This document shows, one piece after another, positions 36,011 to 46,400 of a DNA stretch of 64,000 bases; position 1 is the first letter of the stretch; each line of letters starts with the position of its first letter. Made by a program: the position numbers and the translations under genes. Where the stretch lies: NCBI RefSeq assembly GCF_040784935.1, contig NZ_CP160680.1, positions 1,913,501 through 1,977,500 on the forward strand. The letters are read 5' to 3'. Origin of the DNA: Lewinella sp. LCG006. GTDB lineage: Bacteria > Bacteroidota > Bacteroidia > Chitinophagales > Saprospiraceae. Below the pieces are notes generated by a model. It was not told the DNA's origin. It saw only the letters and a list, made by a program, of their open reading frames with translations, and searched no databases.

Positions 36011-36167
36011 ATTTGACGGAAATAACTGATTCCATTTTTTCCAACGATTCGCAAATATTTTCACGCAAGCTCCTTTTAGTTGCTTGCTTAGAAAATTTTA
36101 GCGAATCAAACCTGCCTACCTGCGGTACGCAGGCAGGAATGGAATAAGTTATTTTTGATCCGTCACT
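36011..36167. repeat. 157-bp dispersed palindromic repeat, copy 1
   Basis: The element is the same length as, and differs at about three positions from, 49869-50025. It is itself an imperfect nested inverted repeat. The ends TGACGGA...AACTGATTCCATT (left) and the matching complement (right) pair, GCAAGC pairs with GCTTGC, and a core hairpin CCTGCCTACC...GCAGGCAGG is centred near GCGGTACGC. It lies between gldB and the 2-oxoglutarate oxygenase gene. Confidence 0.95.
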
Positions 36168-36199
36168 TAACTTTATATGCCAAATATAAAAATACTACT

Positions 36200-37153
36200 A
36201 TGTTGACTCGTACCATCCCTTTGGTGGATCTGTCGAAATTTGAGCACGGCAGTCCCGCAGAACGGCAAGCTTTTGTTGATGAATTAGGAAAAGCTTTCCA
36301 CGAAATTGGATTTGTAGGCGTTACCGGCCACGGGGTTCCTAAGGCTTTGATTGACGACTTTTACCGTAGTTCAAAGGCTTTCTTCGCACTTGACAAAGCG
36401 ACCAAATCAAAATATGAAGTACCGGGTTTGGCTGGTCAGCGTGGCTACACCTCCTTTGGTAAAGAACATGCCAAAGGCAGTAAAGTAGCCGATCTGAAAG
36501 AATTTTTCCAGATTGGCCAGGAGGTGCCTGAAGGAGATCCATTAAAGCCCGAATATCCTGACAATGTTCAGGTGGCTGAAATCCCGGAATTCCCTCAACT
36601 CGGTCGCCAACTTTACCAGGCCTTTGAAGAGAAGGGAGGATCACTGCTGCGAGCTATCGCCCTGCACCTTGATTTACCCGAAGCTTATTTCAACGAGCGT
36701 ATCGAGAAAGGAAACAGCATTCTCAGAGCGATCCATTATCCACCGATCACCTCCGAGCCCGCCTCTGCAATTCGGGCAGAAAGCCACGAAGACATCAACC
36801 TGATCACTTTGCTGGTTGGCGCCTCAGCAGGAGGTTTACAGCTCTTAAACATGGATGGCGAATGGCAGGACATCCAACCCGAAGACGATGAGATCGTGAT
36901 CAACGTGGGCGATATGTTGCAGCGTTTGACCAACAACTATCTAAAATCCACTACTCACCGGGTCGTCAATCCACCAAGAGAAATGTGGCATTTACCACGC
37001 TTGAGTATTCCATTTTTCCTTCACCCTAAGAGCAGTATGGACCTGACGGTGCTAGACAGTTGTGTGACCCCAGAACGTCCCGTAGCTTACGAGCCCATTA
37101 CGGCCGGTGAATACCTTGATGAACGCTTGCGTGAAATAGGGCTGAAGAAATAG
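36200..37153 (+). CDS. 2-oxoglutarate/Fe(II) oxygenase, isopenicillin-N-synthase family
   Basis: The 317-residue enzyme has an N-terminal DIOX_N domain (IPLVDLSKFEHGS...GFVGVTGHGVP) and a jelly-roll core. The Fe ligands are H and D of SHEDIN (about 196 and 198) and H of STTHRVVNPP (about 253). LPRLSIPFF supplies the Arg that binds 2-oxoglutarate. I start at ATG 36200 (MLTRTIPLVDL); an upstream in-frame ATG at 36155 lies inside the repeat element. Family reactions are hydroxylations or ring closures; no substrate can be inferred from context. Confidence 0.9.
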   Translation: MLTRTIPLVDLSKFEHGSPAERQAFVDELGKAFHEIGFVGVTGHGVPKALIDDFYRSSKAFFALDKATKSKYEVPGLAGQRGYTSFGKEHAKGSKVADLKEFFQIGQEVPEGDPLKPEYPDNVQVAEIPEFPQLGRQLYQAFEEKGGSLLRAIALHLDLPEAYFNERIEKGNSILRAIHYPPITSEPASAIRAESHEDINLITLLVGASAGGLQLLNMDGEWQDIQPEDDEIVINVGDMLQRLTNNYLKSTTHRVVNPPREMWHLPRLSIPFFLHPKSSMDLTVLDSCVTPERPVAYEPITAGEYLDERLREIGLKK

Positions 37154-37273
37154 CATTCTGCCCTACTAAACTAAAGCACAGAAAGGACGTCAAAGGGGCG
37201 TCAATATTTGCAAAGATGGGGTGCTTTTGTGGGCTTAGCTGATCAAAAACTGGCAGGGTACCACAAATTCAAC

Positions 37274-37326
37274 TACCTTTGCACCAGCTACCCAGCCTAA
37301 GCTGAACCTGTAGCTGTATACTTTTG
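37274..37326 (+). promoter_or_regulatory. Two candidate -7 boxes for tatA
   Basis: TACCTTTG at 37274-37281 and TACTTTTG at 37319-37326 both match TAnnTTTG, 63 and 18 nt before the tatA ATG. The second may be too close to allow a normal leader. Confidence 0.35.
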
Positions 37327-37344
37327 CAGAAAAAACCTGATAGC

Positions 37345-37560
37345 ATGAATACATTGCTGTTATTCCAATTTTTAGGACCAGAAATGTTGGTCATTTTCTT
37401 CGCCATTTTGTTGCTCTTCGGTGGGCGCAAAATCCCTGAGCTGATGCGTGGCATCGGTAAAGGTATTCGTGAATTCAATACCGCTCGTAACTCTTTAGAG
37501 AGTGAACTAAAAGAGGGTTTGAAGGAAGAAAACAAGAAAAGTACCACAACAGAGTCTTAG
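37345..37560 (+). CDS. tatA: Twin-arginine translocase subunit TatA/TatE
   Basis: The 71-residue protein has an N-terminal membrane helix ([29 protein letters not shown]), the conserved FGGRKIPEL hinge, an amphipathic helix ([18 protein letters not shown]) and a short charged tail, the standard TatA layout. It forms the pore of the Tat pathway that exports folded proteins, which would suit the cofactor-containing enzymes in this window. The start is ATG 37345; seven residues further upstream (37324) are in frame but not typical. tatC is not adjacent. Confidence 0.9.
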   Translation: MNTLLLFQFLGPEMLVIFFAILLLFGGRKIPELMRGIGKGIREFNTARNSLESELKEGLKEENKKSTTTES

Positions 37561-37671
37561 ACAAAGTCGAATCCCGAGCTATCGGGAGGAAGTAGAAGGT
37601 CGGAAGTACATGCTGATAAGTGTTGCTGCTTCCAGCTGCTGCTTACGAAAACAAGATTTTGGTAAAACACG

Positions 37672-37715
37672 ACATCCCGGATGCTATCAAGGTGATAGTA
37701 TCCGGGATGTTTTGT
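37672..37715 (+). terminator. Rho-independent terminator
   Basis: ACATCCCGGATGCTATCA (37672-37689) pairs with TGATAGTATCCGGGATGT (37693-37710) with one mismatch, followed by T-rich sequence. It lies between tatA and the convergent M16 peptidase gene. Confidence 0.85.
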
Positions 37716-37736
37716 TTTTAGGTTATTCCCAAGAAG

Positions 37737-40601
37737 TTAATACCCAAACAACTGCTCCTGTGAAAGCTCTTCCAAGGGGCCAAACTGTTCGAGGTATTTG
37801 AGTGGTGTAGCGGCACGGTCGCCCAGTATCGTAATATTGTAATTGCGGCCTTTGACGTGATTTTCGTGAAAGGCGATCAGCTCTTTTTTTCCTGCCGTTT
37901 GCAAGGATTCGTAGATGTCTTTAAGAATATCGTGATCCATGTTTACATCCCAAGCTCCCTGGGCTTCCCAGTACAACCTGCGTGGAGGAATACGATCACT
38001 TTCTACCCTTTGCAGCAATGACAGGCGAGCCTGCTCAATACCCGCTTCGACAATGGGCATCTCTTCCAGCAGACGCATCAGGGTAGGCATCGCATCGGCT
38101 ACTTTGTCGGGTTGTGTTCCGACGTAAGTCCGTAAATAATGCGAACGATTGGCCAGCGCCGGACTACTATAGTAGGCATAAGTGCTGTAAGCCAATGCCT
38201 TGGCCTCACGAATTTCCTGAAAAACAATCGACGAAAGACCGTAGCCAAAATACTCATTGTAAAGATCATGGATACGGTGTTCGGCCATATTGAAGTAGGG
38301 CGTACCTCGCGAAATCATCATGATGTCATTTTGCACCATCGGAAAATGAGCGAAGTAAACTTTATTTTCTACCTGGTCGAGCTCAGGAAATACCCGAGCA
38401 GGTGGTGGTGCTTGCAAATTAGAAGCTACCTTATGATGACGCTTGATGATCGTCGCCGCAGCACTGGCATCCATCTGACCGTAGTAATAGATGCGGTGCT
38501 CGTAAGCATGAAGGTTTTTCACCCAGTGCAGTATCTGCTCGGGGCTCAGTTTACGTAAGCCTTCCTCGGGGATGCGGTAAGTAAAAGGAGAATCAGCTCC
38601 ATACTTGGCAAAATTCCCCAGCCCGCTACGCAAAATGACGTTTTTATCCTGTTTCTGATTGGCTCGTTTGGTGATAATATCTTCTACCACTGCCTCCCAG
38701 GTGTCGGTATCTGGCTGTACGTCCGTCAGTAGGTGCTCTACCAACTTCAGGCCTGCCTCCATCGATTCTTCCAGGCCGGTCAGCGATACGTGGCAGCGTT
38801 CCTCGTAGTTGTAAGCTTCGAAGTGAAGCCCCAGGCGGAAAAACTCTTTTTGAATGTCAGAAGCACTGTATTTACTGGTTCCCAGGTAGGGCAGGTAAAT
38901 AAAAGCCAGCCCCAATTCGCGGCTGTTGTTTTTCCCCATTTCAAAAATATAATCAAGTCGGAACAGCGGATTCTGGGGATTATGGACATAGTCAAAACGT
39001 AGTCCTTTTTGCCAATTTTCGTGCTGAATATGGGAATAATCCGCGAAAATAGGCGCCATCCGTGCGGGAGGTGTCGATAAAAATTCGCGAGCATAATCAG
39101 AAACCGCATCTTTTTGCAAGGGTGCCGGAGTAATCTCGGGCTTCTCTACTTTCTTGATATTGGGATCCTCTCCTTCTTGCTTATAGACAACAGCGAAACC
39201 ATTGGCAGGAAGCTTTTCTTTCGCGAAACGAATAACATCTTCCCGGGTAAGCTGCTCTAACCAATCGTAACGTTTGACAAAATTCTCCCAAGGAATCCCG
39301 AGGATAAAACAATTGGCAATAGCGCCTACCCTCGCGTCATTTTTTTCTACCGCTTTGAGATCCGACAGCTTCATGTCACGAATAGAGGCTTCCAATAACC
39401 ATTCCGGGAAATCTCCCTGCCGTAGTTTTTCGATTTCAGCCAACAGCAATTCTTCCACATCTTGTAGTGTCTGCCCCTCTCTCGGTTTGCCGTAGACGCC
39501 GAAGACACTATAATCCTCGTAGATCCAGTTGAAGGCTTCCGCATTGAGTACGCGTTGCTGCTGATTGAGATTGAGGTCAAACAAACCGGCTTGTTCATTG
39601 TAAAGCATCTGGCGCACCAAAAGCCCCAGCATATAGTCGTCGGTTTTGCCACCACCCATCCGCCAACCAATCTGTAAATAGGCACTCTCCTGGCCTTTGA
39701 CCGCCTGCCGAAGAGGTGTATTAACGGGGGGCTGTTCTTCAAATTCGAAGGGAGGAAATTGCGCGGGTTTCCAGTTGCCAAACTGCGCGTCAATCATTGC
39801 AATGGCTTCGTCGGGATCAAAATCGCCCGCCAGGCACAAAGCAGCATTGTTGGGTACGTAATAAGTAGCGTAGAAACGCTCAATATTACGCATCGACGGG
39901 TTCTTCAGGTGTTCAGGGGTACCCAGCGTGGTTTGTGTACCATAGGGGTGATTGGGGAACAACAAACTCCGCATTGCCTGGTGGGCCTTGCGGAAATCTT
40001 TGTCCTGGCTCATATTGAACTCTTCGTAAACCGTCTCCAACTCCGTATGAAAAAGTCGCAGTGCTAAATGACGAAAACGTTCGCGTTCCAGTTTGATCCA
40101 GCGTTCCAGCTCATTACTGGGGATATCGTTGACGTAAACGGTCTGCTCTACCCAAGTGTAGGCGTTGGTACCCTTGGCTCCGATGGAAGTCGCCAGGCGA
40201 TCGTATTCATTAGGAGCCACCAGTAGTGCTGCCTCATAGCTAAGCCGGTCGATCTCGCGATAAATGACTTGCCGCTTGTCATTATCGGTGGTTTTGCGAT
40301 AAATCTCAAAAAGATCCGCAATCTGTTCGAGTAGCTTGCTTTCTTCTTGCCAGTTGGTAGTACCAATTTTACTGGTACCTTTGAAGAGCATATGCTCCAT
40401 GTAGTGCGCCAGCCCAGTCGTGTCAGCAGGATCGTATTTTGACCCGGCACGAAAACAAATGTTCGTGAAAATCCGGGGCTCATTCTTGTTGACACTAAGA
40501 AACACCCTTAGCCCATTGGTCAGCGTATAACTTCTGACATTCAGCGCATCACCGGGGATTGTTTCGTAATCGTATTTTGTTGTTACCGTACTTTTCGGCA
40601 T
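37737..40601 (-). CDS. M16 family metallopeptidase (pitrilysin/insulinase type)
   Basis: The 954-residue peptidase has the inverted zinc motif HYMEH (H66, E69, H70) in DTTGLAHYMEHMLFKGT, with the distal Glu in ELETVYEEFNMSQDKDF (about 165-175). A second, inactive M16 half follows in the C-terminal portion, giving the fused clamshell architecture. There is no signal peptide, so it is probably cytoplasmic, degrading peptides, though some family members are periplasmic. It stands alone on the minus strand and diverges from the M14 carboxypeptidase gene. Confidence 0.93.
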   Translation of the reverse strand: MPKSTVTTKYDYETIPGDALNVRSYTLTNGLRVFLSVNKNEPRIFTNICFRAGSKYDPADTTGLAHYMEHMLFKGTSKIGTTNWQEESKLLEQIADLFEIYRKTTDNDKRQVIYREIDRLSYEAALLVAPNEYDRLATSIGAKGTNAYTWVEQTVYVNDIPSNELERWIKLERERFRHLALRLFHTELETVYEEFNMSQDKDFRKAHQAMRSLLFPNHPYGTQTTLGTPEHLKNPSMRNIERFYATYYVPNNAALCLAGDFDPDEAIAMIDAQFGNWKPAQFPPFEFEEQPPVNTPLRQAVKGQESAYLQIGWRMGGGKTDDYMLGLLVRQMLYNEQAGLFDLNLNQQQRVLNAEAFNWIYEDYSVFGVYGKPREGQTLQDVEELLLAEIEKLRQGDFPEWLLEASIRDMKLSDLKAVEKNDARVGAIANCFILGIPWENFVKRYDWLEQLTREDVIRFAKEKLPANGFAVVYKQEGEDPNIKKVEKPEITPAPLQKDAVSDYAREFLSTPPARMAPIFADYSHIQHENWQKGLRFDYVHNPQNPLFRLDYIFEMGKNNSRELGLAFIYLPYLGTSKYSASDIQKEFFRLGLHFEAYNYEERCHVSLTGLEESMEAGLKLVEHLLTDVQPDTDTWEAVVEDIITKRANQKQDKNVILRSGLGNFAKYGADSPFTYRIPEEGLRKLSPEQILHWVKNLHAYEHRIYYYGQMDASAAATIIKRHHKVASNLQAPPPARVFPELDQVENKVYFAHFPMVQNDIMMISRGTPYFNMAEHRIHDLYNEYFGYGLSSIVFQEIREAKALAYSTYAYYSSPALANRSHYLRTYVGTQPDKVADAMPTLMRLLEEMPIVEAGIEQARLSLLQRVESDRIPPRRLYWEAQGAWDVNMDHDILKDIYESLQTAGKKELIAFHENHVKGRNYNITILGDRAATPLKYLEQFGPLEELSQEQLFGY

Positions 40602-41031
40602 ATTTCTTTTTTTAACGTCTACTCAATAATACCCAAGACTTTAGCCTGGATATTAACCCTCACTGATACTATCTAGAAGAAAATGGAAACACAGATACGA
40701 GTTCGATTCGTCAGTAATGCGCAAAAAAGAAATTGAGCCTTCCCTAAATTAGATTAGATCCGAATGCTTAATTTATTTTTGTTCTGTCTCTCACAATCGT
40801 GCAAGAGGTTTAAGACTTGCGCCTTGAGGTACTTTTACTTTATAGTATCATTAAGAAGGAACTTAAGTTCCAACCTGCTTTAATGATCAGGATTTGAGGA
40901 CACTTAAGGGGCACAAAGGTAACGTTTAACTAGGACTAAATACCAGTAGTTCTAACTTTGCTCGAAAAATAGCACCGCGGCACAGCAACCCGGAGGCTTT
41001 TAGGAAATTTTCTAACCTTGATCTTCAAAAG
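40602..41031. other. Divergent intergenic region with a 14-bp palindrome
   Basis: The 430-bp spacer separates two divergent peptidase genes. It holds the perfect palindrome GGAACTTAAGTTCC (40858-40871), a possible operator, and a plus-strand -7-like box TAACTTTG (40953-40960) about 70 nt before the M14 start. No gene or RNA structure is otherwise visible. Confidence 0.5.
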
Positions 41032-42459
41032 ATGCGTACAATAATTTGCTTTTTATTACTCGGAATAGGGTTTTCGGTAGCAGCCCAAACCAACTGGCTG
41101 AGCAAGCTGCACGAAGCCTATCCCGATTACCAGGAGAAAGCCCTGGAGGACCGCCGCTTCAAGCACCGCAACTTGGTGGACGCGCTCGAAAAACTACAGC
41201 CCCCTTTCCAAGTAAAACAGGAAGGTAGTTCCGTAGAAGAGCGCTCCATCCACAGTGTACGCATTGGCAATGGCCCGGTGAAGGTTTTGTTGTGGTCGCA
41301 GATGCACGGTGATGAACCTACCGCGACAGCTGCCCTAATGGATATTTTCTGCTTCCTGCAATCTAATGATGACGAGTTTGCCACTTTTCGCAAAAACCTG
41401 CTAGAGCGACTGACCCTCGTGTTCATCCCCATGCTTAATCCCGATGGTGCCGAAAAATTTGAACGCAGAAACGCCCTGGGTATTGACCTCAACCGCGATG
41501 CTTTGCGGCTGACCAGTCCGGAAGCGCAATTGCTCAAACGTGTACGTGATGAACTGGATGCCGACTGGGGCTTCAACCTCCACGACCAAAGCCGGTATTA
41601 TGGTGCAGGTTTCCATACCGATGATATGGCGACCCTCTCTTTTCTCGCTCCGGCTTATGATTATTCTAAAACAATCAACCCAAGCAGGGAAAGGGCCATG
41701 CTCGTCATTGCACAACTCAATGATGGTCTACAACAATACATTCCGGGCAAAGTCGCCCGCTACAGTGACGCCTTCGAGCCACGGGCTTTTGGTGACAATA
41801 TGCAAAAATGGGGTACCAGCACTATACTGATTGAATCTGGCGGCTTTCCCGATGATCGTGAGAAACAGTATATCCGGCGGCTCAATTTTGCCAGCATACT
41901 GGCTGCTTGCCACAGCATCGCCAATCAATCTTACCGCAGCTTTACACGTGCGGATTACAACAAAATCCCTTTCAATAATTTCGGGGTGTACAACGACCTG
42001 CTCCTACGTGAGGTCAAATACCTTCACCCCAACGGCAATAGCTACCTCATGGATATTGCTTTTGATTTGGGCGAGCGAGAATATGGCGGAAATGCTTTTT
42101 ACTTCCACGGAAGCATTGATGACATTGGTGATTTGACTTATCAACAAGGTTATACGACTTTAGCCCCAGGTAACTACACCGCTGAAATCGGCAAATTATT
42201 TCCAGAAATCATGGAGGATTTAGCAGAAGCACAAGCATTAGATGCTATGAGCTTACTGAAAGCGGGTTACGCCGTGGTACGTGCCAAAAAGCCGGGCCCG
42301 CCTTGGGAACGCCATCAATCTCCGCTCTGGATATTGGGCGCAGAAGGTATCTACGACCGCGAGGTGGCTACAGGCCTCAACCCGCCGCTGATTATCAGAA
42401 ACAGTGCTGGAGAGGTGGTTTATGCCGTCATCAATGGGCAGTTGGTGGAGGTGAAATAA
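41032..42459 (+). CDS. Secreted M14 zinc carboxypeptidase
   Basis: The 475-residue protein has a signal peptide (about 1-19, ending VAAQ). In the peptidase M14 domain, MHGDEPTATA provides His92 and Glu95, LNPDGAEKFERRNALGIDLNRD is the arginine/asparagine substrate-binding segment, and FNLHDQ provides the third zinc His at about 183. The last third (about 305-475) is a separate beta-rich region. It removes C-terminal residues or cleaves cell-wall-type peptides in the periplasm or outside; specificity is unknown. A terminator follows at once. Confidence 0.9.
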   Translation: MRTIICFLLLGIGFSVAAQTNWLSKLHEAYPDYQEKALEDRRFKHRNLVDALEKLQPPFQVKQEGSSVEERSIHSVRIGNGPVKVLLWSQMHGDEPTATAALMDIFCFLQSNDDEFATFRKNLLERLTLVFIPMLNPDGAEKFERRNALGIDLNRDALRLTSPEAQLLKRVRDELDADWGFNLHDQSRYYGAGFHTDDMATLSFLAPAYDYSKTINPSRERAMLVIAQLNDGLQQYIPGKVARYSDAFEPRAFGDNMQKWGTSTILIESGGFPDDREKQYIRRLNFASILAACHSIANQSYRSFTRADYNKIPFNNFGVYNDLLLREVKYLHPNGNSYLMDIAFDLGEREYGGNAFYFHGSIDDIGDLTYQQGYTTLAPGNYTAEIGKLFPEIMEDLAEAQALDAMSLLKAGYAVVRAKKPGPPWERHQSPLWILGAEGIYDREVATGLNPPLIIRNSAGEVVYAVINGQLVEVK

Positions 42460-42464
42460 AACAA

Positions 42465-42503
42465 CAAAGCCATCTTTCCCCATGGAAAAGATGGCTTTGT
42501 TTT
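42465..42503. terminator. Bidirectional terminator
   Basis: CAAAGCCATCTTT pairs with AAAGATGGCTTTG around the loop CCCCATGGA, between the convergent M14 and DksA-like genes. Confidence 0.85.
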
Positions 42504-42526
42504 CAACCTAAGACGTAATCCTACGA

Positions 42527-42979
42527 CTACTTCTTACTCTTCGCTTGCTTCACGTAGGGATTGTCGGTAATCCGATGTGTCATTCGGGCTTCTTCTTCTC
42601 TACGGATATCCGTTTTAGCGGTCAGGCTCTTGGTGGTTGTGGGTACCGCTAGCAAGCGCCGTTTGTCAATCAGTTCACCGGTGATTAAACAGACGCCGTA
42701 GACCTTGTTTTTGATTCTCATCAAAGCATTGTTGAGGTCCACGAGGTACTTGCGTTGCCGGATCGCCATGTTGTTGAGCATCTCTATATCATTGTTGGTA
42801 GCACTGTCGTCTACCCAATCTCCTCCATGATCGTCACTAGAGTTTTCAGAGATTTCCATGATCTGACTCTGCAGGCTTTCGAGCTGCTCTTCGGTCTGTT
42901 CCAGTTTCTTTTCAATCAGGATCCGGAATTCTTCCAGGTCTTTGTCTGAATAGCGTGTGATGTTTTCTTTATTGGCCAT
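42527..42979 (-). CDS. TraR/DksA-family protein with degenerate zinc finger
   Basis: The 150-residue protein has an N-terminal coiled coil (EEFRILIEKKLEQTEEQLESLQSQIME) followed by a DksA-like acidic helix and C-terminal domain (ALMRIKNKVYGVCLITGELIDKRRLLAVPTTTKSL). In classical DksA the finger carries two CxxC pairs; here only C97 remains and the partner positions are Thr or Lys, so zinc is probably not bound. This cysteine-poor version seems intact rather than broken. DksA-type proteins bind the RNA polymerase secondary channel and adjust transcription. I prefer ATG 42979 (MANKENI) to the in-frame 43009 start. Confidence 0.85.
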   Translation of the reverse strand: MANKENITRYSDKDLEEFRILIEKKLEQTEEQLESLQSQIMEISENSSDDHGGDWVDDSATNNDIEMLNNMAIRQRKYLVDLNNALMRIKNKVYGVCLITGELIDKRRLLAVPTTTKSLTAKTDIRREEEARMTHRITDNPYVKQAKSKK

Positions 42980-43009
42980 AAATTCAGGCTTTTTTAATGA
43001 TCGCCGCAA

Positions 43010-43419
43010 AAGTGTTCAAAAAAAACGGAAAATAAAAAATTTTATTCGGGTTAAGTGCTTATTTGCCGTGACATTTCCTTGCTGCGATCAAGGGCAATCA
43101 AATATTTATTGGTCGGTAACGTGTTTTTAAACAGAAAAAGTACAATAATAATAACTATTCTCGGCAGATTAACGACCATAATTGAACGAACACTGGATTA
43201 AGAACTACAATTACTCATAAAAGTAACACCAATGCACGAACCTTGATCGGGCTGCACGAAGAAATTACCTAACTTTGCGCCTGTATAAAAAATACAGTTA
43301 CCTAATACCTTGCTACAAACGTAAAGCAACGTATTTTAGTTGATTAAGGTAATTTTTTTTGTGTTAAGCGAAAGCTATTTTTTCAAAAGTATTCTTGCCT
43401 ACTTAACCGGTACGATGAT
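43010..43419. other. AT-rich leader region of the Ddl-PASTA gene
   Basis: The 410-bp non-coding spacer between divergent genes contains TAACTTTG (43270-43277), an exact TAnnTTTG -7 box about 145 nt before the fusion gene start. No ORF or clear secondary structure is seen. Confidence 0.45.
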
Positions 43420-46400
43420 ATGAAAATAAGAGTTGGTATCTTTTTTGGCGGTCCTTCCCGTGAGCGGGAAATTTCATTTGCAGGCGGGCGAACGGTTTAT
43501 GACAACCTCAATCAAAGCATTTTTACGCCGGTACCCATTTTTGTAGACAGCCATCGCAACTGGGTCTTGCTCGACTGGGAGTACATCTATAAAGGTAGTA
43601 TTCGCGACTTCTTCCCTCCTGTAGACAGCTTGCCTCCTTCGGCCAACCATTTTCAAATTTATGCCGAAAGTATCGCCGGGTTGGACGATGCGGCACAACA
43701 AGCACTGCTTGCGAAAATTGGTCAGCCATTGGCCCCAGAGCATTTGCATCAATACATCGATGTTGCTTTTCTTTCCCTACACGGGATTTATGGCGAAGAT
43801 GGTGAGCTGCAAAGCATCCTCGAAACGCTCAAAATACCTTATACCGGTAGCGGTGTTGAAGCCAGTCGGATCGGGATGGACAAAGCCTGGCAAAAACGCC
43901 TCATGCATGAAAAGGGGTTTGCCTGCCCAATCGTTAAGGTATTGGATAAAAAAGGCTGGCTCAGTGCCGATCTTCAGGCATTGTACGAAGAAGCGAGTCA
44001 GCAAATCGGCTTTCCACTCGTCATCCGCCCTGCCAATCAGGGGTCTTCTATTGGTGTGAGTATCATTGAAGAAAGCGAAGGCCTGGAAGGTTTTGAGATG
44101 GCGGTCAATCGTGCTTTTTTCCGCGAGTTGATTCCACTGGGTGAATGGCACGATCGTACACCTTTTGACCGCATAGAATACGTAAAAGCATTGGGCGACA
44201 TCCGCGAGGGGCTTGGCTTCCCGTTGAGGATCACGCTTGGACAGCAGCAGGAACTCATCTACCATCCGGAAGCCCTCCTCGACTTTTTGAATACAGCAAC
44301 CAACAACGCCGAGCACCTTAGCCAGCTTTTCGTTTTGGAAGCAGCACAATCAGAGCAGCAAGTTATTCTAGAGGCTTTCATCAGCGGGCAGGAGTTTTCT
44401 TGTATTGTTATGCGTGCCGAAGATGGTTCATCAATTGCCTTACCTCCGACCGAAATCATCAAGGGGGGAGAGGTCTTTGACTATCGCTCTAAATATATGC
44501 CTGGTCTTTCCCGCAAGGAAACCCCGATCAACCTACCTAATGAAGCCATTGAAGCGATCCGGCGACAATGCGAAAGTTTGTTCAACAAGCTGGGCTTCCA
44601 GGTTTATGCCCGTATTGATGGCTTTTATACCCCAGAAGGCACCATCTTCCTGAATGACCCGAACACGACTTCGGGAATGCTACCCAGTTCCTTCTTCTTT
44701 CATCAGGCTGCTGAAATTGGCCTCAATCCAAGCCAGTTTCTTACGCTCATTATTCGCTTGTCTCTCCAGGAACGCTGTAGTGACCAGCCTCAAAACGAAC
44801 AATGGCGAGCCCTGCTGCAACGTCTGGACACGGCTATTGGCAGCCTTCAAACAGAGCGGCAACAGCAGCGCAAAATTGGCGTTATCCTCGGCGGCTATTC
44901 CTTTGAACGCCATATTTCGGTAGAGAGTGGTCGGAATATTTTCGAAAAACTTTCCAGCTCTGTCGACTTTGCTCCTATACCTGTTTTCCTCACCGGGTCG
45001 GATCGTCAACACGAGTTGTATCAGCTGCCCATCAATCTGCTACTCAAAGACAATGCAGATGACATCAAGGATAAAATTGGCAACTGGAAGAGCCACCCGG
45101 TACTGAATAAAATCAGACTAGAATGCGCGCCAATCACCAAAAAATACGCGTCGGCTGATGTTATTTTTGCACCAGAAAAACTGACGTACGACAGCCTTGC
45201 CAAAAAGGTTGACGGCGTATTCATAGCACTCCACGGGCGCCCCGGAGAAGATGGCCAAATTCAGATTGAGCTTGAAGCGCGGCAGCTTCCCTACAATGGG
45301 TCAGGGATTAAATCTTCCAGCATTACCATTGATAAATACCGGACTTTGCAGCTCTTGGGCCAACACGGGCTGCCCGTTGCCAACCAGTTGTTGCTGAGTA
45401 AAAATGATTACCTCGTAGATAAGGAAACTTTCTTTCAGCGCGTAGAGAAAAACTTTGTGTACCCACTGGTTGCCAAACCGGTAGATGACGGGTGCAGCTC
45501 GGCGGTGAAGGTGATTCGCAATCGAGAACAATTGGCCGCCTACAGCGCGCTTATTTTCCAGGAAGATCAGGACAACGAACGCGAACAGCGGCATATTCTC
45601 AAACTGAAAGTCAAGGAAGAGTTTTCTCAAAAAGATGAAATTCTCTTTGAGCAATTGGTGACCAAGGAAGAAGGTATTCATTTCCTGGAAGTGACCGGAG
45701 GTATGCTTACTTCTTACGATGATAATGGTCAAATCCAATACGAGGTTTTTGAGCCCAGCGAAACCCTCGCCAGTGGTGAAGTACTGTCGCTAGAAGAAAA
45801 ATTCCTCGCTGGTGAAGGCCAAAACCTTACGCCCGCACGTCTGGCAGTAGGGAGCTATACCTATCAGCAACTTTTGCCTCAAGTGCAGCAAACCCTGGAG
45901 CGTGTAGCTCGTCTCCTGCAAGTGGAAGGCTATTGCCGAATTGATGCTTTTGTGCGAGTTCTGGCCGATGGCAAAGTGGAAACACAGGTCATCGAAGTCA
46001 ACTCCTTACCCGGGATGACCCCCGCTACCGCCATTTTTCATCAGGCTGCACTTGCTGGTTATAAACCTGCGGTATTTATAAAGAAAGTTTTAGATTATGG
46101 CTTTGCCCGCCAGGCTAAACATACTTCATCGGTAGTAGTCTCTCCTCCAGTAGTGGAGCCCCAAAATATCGCTCCTGTCGCTGCACCAAGCGAAGTGCCC
46201 ACCGCTCCTATTGCGAAAACAACACGTATCAACACTATGGAAAACAAATCTGACATACCGGTTAAAACCGTTAGCCTGACTAAAGGAAAATGGTGGCGAC
46301 AATTACTGGATTTTCTTCAAACCGGTTATTTTCTGAAAAACCTGGCAGCCATGCTGGCTGTATTGCTCTTCAGCTTTTTGCTGCTGAACGTTTTTCTTCG

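Noticed and set aside
36155-36199. Upstream start of the 2-oxoglutarate oxygenase
   Set aside because: The extra 15 codons lie in and just after the 157-bp repeat; family proteins begin near the MLTRTIPLVDL sequence at 36200.
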